Both the position numbers and the translations under genes were made by a program. Shown piece by piece: positions 49,283 to 57,900 of a stretch of 64,000 bases of DNA. Each line of letters starts with the position of its first letter. Positions within the stretch are counted from its first letter, which is position 1. Source of the DNA: Nymphalis io (lineage: Eukaryota; Arthropoda; Insecta; Lepidoptera; Nymphalidae); contig NC_065889.1 of assembly GCF_905147045.1 (NCBI RefSeq), positions 9,243,001-9,307,000 of the forward strand, read 5' to 3'. The notes below the pieces were generated by a model, which did no database searches, was not told where the DNA came from, and saw only the letters and a program-made list of their open reading frames with translations.

Positions 49283-49362
49283 TTATATTGGTTGTCGCAT
49301 GTTTTGCGCCCCGTTGCCCATCAGCATCATCTTATTCTCATCCATAGAGCAGTACGTTGCTC
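49283..49362 (-). CDS. Candidate short 3'-terminal exon
   Basis: On the minus strand the frame reads ATYCSMDENKMMLMGNGAQ and, after four more residues, stops at TAA (49285-49283). AATAAA follows at 49250-49245, 33 bases beyond the stop, which is the right place for a cleavage signal. GC content is above the AT-rich background. A possible acceptor is TTTTAAG|GA at 49363, with a poor pyrimidine tract. An internal ATG at 49345 would give only 20 codons. It could be a last exon of a minus-strand gene that overlaps ANKRD13C, or a chance frame. Confidence 0.3.
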
Positions 49363-49392
49363 CTTAAAACCTTAAATGTCAATACGTCATTG

Positions 49393-49398
49393 TCAGTC
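49393..49398 (+). promoter_or_regulatory. ANKRD13C: Possible initiator TCAGTC for ANKRD13C
   Basis: TCAGTC matches the arthropod initiator core. It lies about 265 bp upstream of the ANKRD13C start codon, in the least AT-rich part of the upstream region. Weak evidence alone. Confidence 0.2.
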
Positions 49399-49652
49399 AA
49401 ACTTGCAATTTCTATGATGTATTTAATTGATTAATTTTTTTTCTTTCTTTAAATTAATAAGATGTTCCTGTCCTAAATTAGGAAGTAATAATAAATATTT
49501 TATTACTCAAAAAACATCTGCCATTTAATAAGAATAATCCAAAATGTAAATGCTATATTTTTTACCTTAAGCTTATCTGATCGATTAGATCAGCCTTTGT
49601 ATCGTTTTTGGAGTAATTATCTATTGATAGTGATGATTTAAACAAATCGTAC

Positions 49653-49679
49653 ATGCGAAATGTCTACGCTGATTTGTAA
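49653..49679 (+). promoter_or_regulatory. ANKRD13C: Upstream ORF overlapping the ANKRD13C start
   Basis: ATG at 49653 opens an 8-codon frame (MRNVYADL) that ends at TAA 49677-49679, out of frame with and running across the main ATG at 49660. A minimal uORF (ATG ATT TAA) also lies at 49633-49641. If both are in the mRNA, ribosomes must scan past an ATG 7 bases before the main start, which would lower translation. They would be irrelevant if transcription starts within this interval. Confidence 0.4.
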
Positions 49680-50991
49680 TGGTGAAGCTGAAACATATCC
49701 ACTTCATGAATGCGTTTTCATTGGAGATGTTCGAAAGCTGTCTTCGTTACTGAGATTTAACGATGTGACGCGAAAAGATAAACATGGCAATACCGCTTTA
49801 CATCTAGCAGTAATGCTAGGTCGTAAAGATTGTGTACAGTTGTTGCTGGCTCATGGCGCGCCCGTTAAAGTGAAAAATCTTGCTGGTTGGTCACCACTTG
49901 CAGAAGCCACTAGCTATGGAGATCGACAAACGATTTCGTCTCTTGTTCGTAAACTTAAGCAACAAGCACGAGAACAGATGGAATGTAGAAGACCAGATCT
50001 CATCAGAGCTTTATCTCAAATACAGAACTTTTATATGGAATTGAAATGGGACTTTCATTCATGGGTGCCATTGGTTTCCAGAATATTGCCCTCAGATGTT
50101 TGTAAAATTTATAAATCTGGATCAGGAATCAGATTGGATACAACGTTGGTTGATTTTACTGACATGAAGTGGGAGAGGGGTGACATATCTTTTATTTTCC
50201 AAGGAGAAAAACCCCCAAGTGAGTCACTAACTGTTCTTGATAACAAAGTCAAAGTATATCAAAAAGTTCGCTATGAGGAAACTGAAAATGAGATTGAAGA
50301 TGAGGTGGACATAATAATGTCAAGCGATATTTTAGCTGCTCAAATGTCCACGAAAGGTATTTCATTTGCAAGAGCCCAGTCAGGGTGGATTTTCCGTGAA
50401 GACCGTAAAGAAACTGTGGCTGGTCTATATAAGAGTGATATTTATACAATTACAGGTCTTGTATTGGAGTCACGGAAAAGGAGAGAACATTTGTCTACTG
50501 ATGATTTGCAAAAGAACAAAGCTATTATAGAGAGTTTGACTAAGGGTAACACACAACACTTAGATACAAATGGAGAACCTGTGAGGCGAGCTTCTCTGAA
50601 CCCTCCTCCTGAGAGTGGCATTGATTGGGATACATACATATCATCTCCTATTGGTCAATATCCTAGCTTGGGGAGAGAGCTTGTGTATAAGGAATCATCT
50701 AGAAATTTTCGAGCTACAATAGCTATGAGTGATGACTTCCCGCTGAGTGTAGACATGCTCCTGAATGTACTTGAAGTGATTGCTCCATTTAAACACTTTG
50801 CCAAATTACGACAATTTGTTGCTATGAAATTACCCAAAGGGTTTCCAGTGAAAATAGATATCCCAATTCTTCCAACTGTTACTGCAAAAATAACATTTCA
50901 AAAATTTGATTTTCGTGATGATATACCTGATGATTTGTTTGTTATACCCGAAGACTATGTTGAAGATCCGTTACGTTTTCCTGATTTATGA
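49660..50991 (+). CDS. ANKRD13C: Ankyrin repeat domain protein 13C homologue (GPCR chaperone-like)
   Basis: One uninterrupted 443-codon frame. Residues about 13-105 hold three ankyrin-type repeats (PLHECVFIGDVRKL; HGNTALHLAVMLGRKDCVQL; GWSPLAEATSYGD). From about 125 to the end is the ANKRD13-family GPCR-chaperone domain, with the recognisable stretches MELKWDFHSWVPLVSRILPS, VDFTDMKWERGDISFIFQG, a GWIF motif, then P-S-L-G-R and the ending EDPLRFPDL. Mammalian ANKRD13C is an ER-membrane-associated protein that restrains biogenesis and exit of some GPCRs. The mammalian protein is about 100 residues longer because of a low-complexity N-terminal extension missing here. No intron is needed, so the gene is naturally intronless or a functional retrocopy. 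No ubiquitin-interacting motifs, which fits 13C rather than 13A/B/D. AATAAA follows at 51244. Confidence 0.95.
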   Translation: MSTLICNGEAETYPLHECVFIGDVRKLSSLLRFNDVTRKDKHGNTALHLAVMLGRKDCVQLLLAHGAPVKVKNLAGWSPLAEATSYGDRQTISSLVRKLKQQAREQMECRRPDLIRALSQIQNFYMELKWDFHSWVPLVSRILPSDVCKIYKSGSGIRLDTTLVDFTDMKWERGDISFIFQGEKPPSESLTVLDNKVKVYQKVRYEETENEIEDEVDIIMSSDILAAQMSTKGISFARAQSGWIFREDRKETVAGLYKSDIYTITGLVLESRKRREHLSTDDLQKNKAIIESLTKGNTQHLDTNGEPVRRASLNPPPESGIDWDTYISSPIGQYPSLGRELVYKESSRNFRATIAMSDDFPLSVDMLLNVLEVIAPFKHFAKLRQFVAMKLPKGFPVKIDIPILPTVTAKITFQKFDFRDDIPDDLFVIPEDYVEDPLRFPDL

Positions 50992-51250
50992 CGCTTTGAT
51001 ATTCTAACATTGTTTCAAATTAGTGAAAGACCAATATGGAAACGTGAAGTTAAGTGTGGTCGGGTACGGCGTGCCCTTAGTGATAAGCACTACAGGTCTA
51101 CACATGGCCTTCTCACTATTGAGATACCAATGTTATTTGGCCTTGGTAGTTCTTATTCAAGTCATTACATTCTTTTTGTTGAGTAGAGAAAAAATATTAT
51201 TGATTTGTAAATTTTGTGGTGAATTGTCATGTAATTTATGTTAAATAAAT
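50992..51250 (+). terminator. ANKRD13C: ANKRD13C 3' UTR and poly(A) signal
   Basis: AATAAA at 51244-51249, about 255 bases after the stop codon, is the first clear cleavage signal, with T-rich sequence following. The 73-codon open frame inside this stretch (51023-51244) starts with GTG, not ATG, and is taken as UTR. Confidence 0.55.
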
Positions 51251-51905
51251 ATTTTTTTCCTTATTTATAGATACAATTTTTAATTTTTTTTTATAGTATT
51301 ACAAGTTTTCAATATTATTAGATACATCATCTTAAGAGTGATGTAATTATTTATTTTCTAATCATTGATTTAATAATTTTATTGTTATTGAATATTTATC
51401 GCTTTTTATATATTTTAGTTTAGGGGATAACTTCTTGTAAAGTTTTATTTATACAAATTAGACAATTTTAGAATAAGATGTTACCCCAATACAAGATGGC
51501 CTGAATCTATCACACTTAACAAACACTAGGCCTATTTTAAATTATAATGAGGTGTATTTATCATGTTCACTTTGATAGTTGCAGCCACAATAAATTATTT
51601 CAAAAAGTTGAAATTTCCATTAATTTATGTATAAACAATTATAAATAGATTGTCTTATAATTTTGGAAAATAACACTGGTTTAAAAAGAATGTTTACTTA
51701 AACTATGTCATATTTTAAAGTAGTCATTGTGGTGCCCTCTGAGTGGAAATTATAAGGATACACCTTATTTAAAAAGTTCCTGTAATATGCTTGTAGATCA
51801 TGAATTTCACTAAATATTCTCTTATTTCAAATGACAATGTTTTAGTCGTAGATCATTAGATATAATTAGTATTGAATGGAATTTAATATGATGTATTTGT
51901 CAATG
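51251..51905. other. AT-rich non-coding DNA
   Basis: No gene seen. ATTAAA on the minus strand at 51887-51882 could serve the exon at 51906-52022. Confidence 0.35.
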
Positions 51906-52022
51906 TTAGAAATTTACTTCTGTGTACCTCGGATCAGTGATGTCACTGACCGGCCCAATCATTTCAAAGTCCTTGTGCCTTCTGGATTTCTTATTTGTAG
52001 TGTGGTGTTGTGAAGAATTTTG
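51906..52022 (-). CDS. Candidate C-terminal exon of an unidentified minus-strand gene
   Basis: After a good acceptor (T-rich tract, then AAATTATTAG|CAA at 52023/52022) the minus strand reads QNSSQHHTTNKKSRRHKDFE followed by MIGPVSDITDPRYTEVNF and TAA. That is 38 codons starting in phase 0. The mix of a His/Asn/Lys linker and a conserved-looking C-terminal motif resembles the cytoplasmic tail of a receptor or adhesion protein. ATTAAA follows 18 bases after the stop. No upstream exon is recognised between here and CCDC39, so its 5' part may lie beyond CCDC39, nesting that gene, or in short exons that I missed. The protein is not identified. Confidence 0.5.
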   Translation of the reverse strand, partial: QNSSQHHTTNKKSRRHKDFEMIGPVSDITDPRYTEVNF

Positions 52023-52443
52023 CTAATAATTTAAAAATAAAAAAGACCTTTAGAAATTATTTATTAATGTTTAAAATAAAATCATATCCATATTAGCACA
52101 TTAAAGTAGAAAATGACTCACATAGTAAATGTACCTGTGCAACTAATATCAATTTTGTGAATATATTAATGTGTAAAGTTGCATTGTAGCTATTTGACAA
52201 TAATGTACGAATCCCACCTGATATGCTGTTTGAAAAATATATTTTTCTTGCCCATAGTTAATTAATATCTTTATTTTGAAAGATTTTGTATATATGCTAA
52301 AAATTCAATGGTATTAAGAATTTTGAAATGTTGCAATAAATCTTAAAAACTAGATCAAAATTTTTCTTTTTAATAAACATAATATTGTAATAAACGTCCT
52401 TCATAGGAATTTGGTAGTGACTATGATTGAAAGAATGTTTTTC

Positions 52444-52991
52444 TATCTAAATTTTATTAAATGTTAAGTATTCTTTTATTAGACTATATAAAATTGTACA
52501 AGAATAAATTAGTATTATTGTGGGCCCTATCAACAAATATAACTTCGATCAAGCCTTGAGTATCTACTATGAAACACTGCATAAACATTTAATTTCATAA
52601 TTTTACATATATTTCGTAATATATTTCGTGGAAACGATATAATAATTTTGTTTTAAAGTTGTTAGACGAAAATTTTAGATAATAAAATTGTTTTAGAAAA
52701 TGATAAAATACATATTATTACAGTATGCATTTTCGAAGTATTGAATTAAAATAGTAGTAGCATTGAGAAAATGTTTACAGAACTATTAAGTATAGCTTGG
52801 ATTAGAAAAAAAAATAATTATTTTATAAGATCTTTTATTTGGAGTTAACAATGTTTTAATATAGCGACCATGAATTGTAATATCCTTGATTCCGACATTA
52901 ATAATCTAGGAAAATTAAAAGGGGCAAAATAATCCAAAACTAAATATCTAGAATAGTTGCCCTAACGAAGTGTTGCTGCCTACTCTATAAT
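52444..52991. repeat. Tandem duplication, copy 1
   Basis: These 548 bases recur at 52999-53546 with no difference found when read by eye. A 7-base spacer separates the copies and the period is 555. The content is AT-rich and non-coding. Identity this high means a very recent duplication, a polymorphism or an assembly artefact. Confidence 0.9.
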
Positions 52992-52998
52992 CTAAATA

Positions 52999-53546
52999 TA
53001 TCTAAATTTTATTAAATGTTAAGTATTCTTTTATTAGACTATATAAAATTGTACAAGAATAAATTAGTATTATTGTGGGCCCTATCAACAAATATAACTT
53101 CGATCAAGCCTTGAGTATCTACTATGAAACACTGCATAAACATTTAATTTCATAATTTTACATATATTTCGTAATATATTTCGTGGAAACGATATAATAA
53201 TTTTGTTTTAAAGTTGTTAGACGAAAATTTTAGATAATAAAATTGTTTTAGAAAATGATAAAATACATATTATTACAGTATGCATTTTCGAAGTATTGAA
53301 TTAAAATAGTAGTAGCATTGAGAAAATGTTTACAGAACTATTAAGTATAGCTTGGATTAGAAAAAAAAATAATTATTTTATAAGATCTTTTATTTGGAGT
53401 TAACAATGTTTTAATATAGCGACCATGAATTGTAATATCCTTGATTCCGACATTAATAATCTAGGAAAATTAAAAGGGGCAAAATAATCCAAAACTAAAT
53501 ATCTAGAATAGTTGCCCTAACGAAGTGTTGCTGCCTACTCTATAAT
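52999..53546. repeat. Tandem duplication, copy 2
   Basis: The second unit runs from 'tatctaaattttattaaatg' to 'ctgcctactctataat'. After it the sequence continues 'tattttgttgcccttatt', which does not follow copy 1. Confidence 0.9.
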
Positions 53547-54319
53547 TATTTTGTTGCCCTTATTAATTGACGATATTAAAACTACTTCGAAGAAAATATT
53601 TATAAATGGCGAAACATTATCTTTGTATAAATTTCAAATCGAAATCATATTTTAAGACCGACAGAGTAGTGTGCGAACTGCGTGTAAACAGTCCAGAAAT
53701 CGGCAGCGATTTAGAAAACTTTTCTGTATTCGGTTATTAATCGTTTAGTCAGCAAAATAGTTCATCAAACTAATTATTAATGAGCAACTATTAGTAACTT
53801 TATATAGATATTGCTGTAAACTAAAATGATTTTTTGAATTGAAGCTTTCTTACATTTATAATAAATTTACGTTTCATATTCATTTCATTAAAATCATTCT
53901 TAATTTCATTAAAATTGTTAGCAATCAATGGCTGATTTAATAAAACTTCAAAATATTGTAGATTGTTATATCTATAATATTTTATAGTTGAATAACAAAT
54001 GTATGTAAACATTCAATAATAAAAAAAACTGTTCAATTTAATAAATATTTATTAGTAAATATAACAAATGACTAGCATTTACGGTTAAGTCAAAAACTTA
54101 TCTGAAAGCAATCAAAAAAGTATTATACAAAAATAAATGATTTACTTTAAAAATTATTTACATATACACCAAGAATGGAAGAAAATATTTGTCTAGTTAG
54201 TTTTTACTTCACTATTTTGAAGTTAATGTTTGATATACATTTATGTAAAAAAATATAATTTATAGTGTTCATACAATAATTTTAATTAGAAAAGCGTTTA
54301 CAAATACATATCGCCTCCG

Positions 54320-54320
<1 letters not shown>
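53547..54320. other. AT-rich non-coding DNA
   Basis: Nothing recognised. Confidence 0.4.
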
Positions 54321-54366
<46 letters not shown>

Positions 54367-54408
54367 TATATATATATATATTATATTATATATATATATA
54401 TATATATT
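54321..54408. repeat. (TA)n microsatellite with TTATATTA interruptions
   Basis: Almost 90 bases of TA dinucleotides are broken twice by TATTATATTATAT. Downstream (3') of CCDC39. Confidence 0.92.
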
Positions 54409-54862
54409 CTAAAACGAGCTTTTACTTATATAATATACAATGACACATAATTTAAAATACAAGACTGTTTTGTCAACAGTACCAAAATTTTAGCGCAACC
54501 GTTTGAATGTTTAGTTCAAAATTCAATAGAAATATTTCACCCACACATGCAAAAACAAAACTAAATGAAGCTTGTAAAAATGCATGAAACAATGCGTAAT
54601 GAATGCCATCTTATCTGTGTTCAATTCGAATGAATCAAAACAATGTTTGTTTTTTTTTAAACAGACATCGTGAAATCAATACTTTATCATTTCCCTGTCA
54701 TAAGATATATATGCAAATATATTTTTGAATAGTTTATAATTTACTCAATCGCATGTGTAGTTACGATTGAGTAGAGTCTAACTGCTAATATGTATGCAAG
54801 AGTAAAGCTCCTAATATCGTGATCCTCAAATTCCGGTCGTATTAATAAGGAGTATGTCAATT

Positions 54863-54963
54863 TTATCTCAATGACTTGCGCGACGTCAACGTGGACACCA
54901 TCATGGGAGCAACATCTTCCAGTCCTAGTGTCACAACTCGCAATGAAATCGAGGAACGTCGCG
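54863..54963 (-). CDS. CCDC39: CCDC39 terminal exon
   Basis: Acceptor ATCGTTTCAG; phase 1 in. Encodes RRSSISLRVVTLGLEDVAPM and on to TSRKSLR, then TAA at 54865-54863. The longer 86-codon frame on this strand (54741-55001) is out of phase with the gene. Confidence 0.75.
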
Positions 54964-57900
54964 CTGAAACGATATATTTGAATTATTAAATATAAAGTCA
55001 AAGTCTAACGTTTTCTAGCGCTTTTAAAATATTAATTGCACAATTTTAATTTCAATTTAGAGCTATCATCGGCTCGGATTGTAGATTTTACCAAGAAGAA
55101 CTGACAAGAAATCACTCTATTTTTAAGAATAAAAAAAATACATAAAATAATCATATACAATTATATATCCTGTATGAACATCACTGAATCCTATCTTCGC
55201 GCTCTTCTATCATTTATAAAAACCCGTACAATATAATAAGCCTTATTTTTTTATAATTGTAATATCAGATGTAATGTCATGAATGTGCTATATTTTAATT
55301 CGAACATAATTATTTAAAAAAAAAATATTATACTCCATATATATGAAATTATTATATACAAATAAGTTTATATATCCTGTAAAAAATAACGAATACATAC
55401 TTCAAACTTTTTATCATTTATATCTTCTACTGAATACTGATTTATAATAAATATATATACAAGGCACATTACTCTATAAAATATTACAAATAAGCGATAC
55501 AAATTATAATAATACAATTAATTTTAAGATAAACTGTCACATAAACGCAGATACTAAGAAAGCAAGTGGAATTGAGCAAAGTGATAAAACATGACCGATA
55601 TTTATTTTTTGAAAATAATTTATCAATTAGTAATATAATAATTATAGAGCAATATTTAGGATTTTAATGCATATTGAAATGCAGATCAATGTGGGAAAAT
55701 AAGTTGATAGATTGAATACATTGTATTTGCTGGTTTTTAAGAAAAATGAAGCCGAGATGGCCCAGTGGTAAAAACGCGTGAATTTTAACCGATGATCGTG
55801 GGTTCAAATCCGGGCAAGCACCACTGAATTTTCATGTACTTAATTTGTGATTATAATTCATCTCGTGAAGGTAAACATCGTGAGGAAACCTGCATGTGTC
55901 TAATTTCACTTAAATTCTGCCACATGTGTATTCCACCAACTCACATTGGAGCAGCGTGGGGGAATGAGCTCCAAACCTTCTCCTCAAAAAGGGAGAGGAG
56001 GCCTTTAGCCCAGCAGTGGGACATTCACAGGCTGTTACGGTTACGGAAAGAAAATCACCTGATCAATGTTTAAATTGACTCAATAAACGCTTTCTTATTA
56101 ATCTCACTCAATATTAAAAATAACCTAAATTAAATGTATATAGAATAGCAATGCACTGTTCTTCTAATTACTTCTAAGTCTGAGTTTTCAAACACCTTAT
56201 ATTAAACTAGTGTTCGCACCGCATGTTAGGTAAGAGGGGGAGATGTTGGTGTTTTGGGAGGGGTTGATATAAAAATTAGCTTATGTCCTTTCTCGGGGTT
56301 CACGCTTGCTTCATACCAAACTTCTTCAAAATCGGTTCAGTGTTCTATTTGTGAAAACGTAACGTACATATGTAATTACGTCGCATTTATAATGTTAGTA
56401 AAGATTATTTTTTATCTGTGGTGTAAAAAAATATAAACATACCTTGTTCACGAATATCGTCAATCAACTGTAACAAAAATGACATATCAGTAGGCATCAT
56501 GTAAACATTTCCAAGAAAAAATTTATAATAGTAATAATTGCTTCTAGTATGAAGCAGTACTATGTTCGATATACGAACAAACTCATATCTAGATTAACAA
56601 TTCAATAAGTAATTAATTGAGTTGAATAATTTTTTTTAATAAACATTGAATGTCCGTGGTATTGTATGAAATGAAGACGATTGGATATAAATAAATTTAA
56701 AAATTAAAATTCCATGAAATTATAACATCAGACCTTAATAATAATTATTAACCGTGCAAAATGTGCACATATGCATAAACAAAATGGGCCTCACCGCCTT
56801 CTCCTGCACCTTGGGCGCCAGCTGGCGGCGAAATTCGGTTAGGCGACGCGTAAACCCCGAGGCGATGCTGACGCCGCTCCCGCTGGACGACGACGACGCC
56901 GAGAACAAGCCCTCTGCAATTATTATTGTTACATTTTCATCATTACTTTCTGTAATCGCGCATATATTACATATGCGCGATTACAGAAAGTTTTAACAGC
57001 CGCTTCGCTTAAAGCCTACCTGCTTGTTCCGTCGACGAGTCTCTCGCAAGCGCTGTTCCATTATTTATTATCCTGTTTATAAAACAAATATATATAATTA
57101 ACAGAAATTTGAATTTTAAAGAAAAAACATATAGCTCGTCGGACATTTACAATAGGACATCTAAAGTGTCAATACCATTTTGTGCAATAAGCGATAAATA
57201 TGTTGAATTAATTGAACGGTGAGGGCGCACCTTTGCACGAGCACGTGGAGGCGCCGCTGGTGTGCGCCGAGCATCCGCTCGAGTTGCGCGGCAGCCAGCA
57301 GCGCGGCCAGGCACGCGGCACACGCGGGCGCGCCTTCCGGCAGCTCGGCCAGCGCCTGCAGCGCGCCGTGCGCCGCCTCGCACCAGTCCCGCACGCACAG
57401 CGACATCTGCCCGCACCGCACTCACTCCGATTCATACAATACTTTTCTATTTCGTTATTTACAGTAACTCGAGGAGCATTGCGACCGTTTCTATACTTAT
57501 ATAATCTTTAAAAAGATTTACACACAAAATATGGCAACGCCTAATCTTGATTTCATTCAATCCATGAAGCAACAACTTATAAGACATAAGCTTGGAAATG
57601 ATCGATTTCAAACAAAACCATAAAAAACGGTAAGTATTTCATACCTGGAATATTCGCCAATCGTCAACTCCCTCTATTAGTTTCTTAGCGCGACGCGCAT
57701 TATTCTGCACGATTTCATGCGCCTTCTGCAACCGTCTCTCTTGCTTCTCGAGCCTCTCTTTCACGCTGTCCAGCTCATTCTCACACTCTAATCTGCGATA
57801 CGGTAAATTTCAATCGAGATTACACCTGAAGGACACCTATTATTAAATGAAGTATTTGTATACAATTGACGTAATACGTAACTCGATTATTGAACAATTA

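Noticed and set aside
51023..51244. 73-codon frame after ANKRD13C
   Set aside because: It begins with GTG, not ATG, lies in the presumed 3' UTR and has no recognisable domain.
52216..52254. Minus-strand MGKKNIFFKQHIR followed by a donor-like CAG|GTGGGA
   Set aside because: Only 13 codons in very AT-rich DNA, with no link to the exon at 51906-52022 that could be shown.
54741..55001. 86-codon minus frame
   Set aside because: It overlaps the CCDC39 terminal exon in another frame. The in-phase frame stops earlier and continues the Ser/Arg-rich tail.
56754..56996. 80-codon plus frame
   Set aside because: Antisense to a CCDC39 exon and runs through the intronic hairpin.
57147..57511. Six overlapping long frames on both strands
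   Set aside because: The GC-rich CCDC39 exon opens every frame. Only the minus-strand frame 57406-57231 matches neighbouring exon phases.
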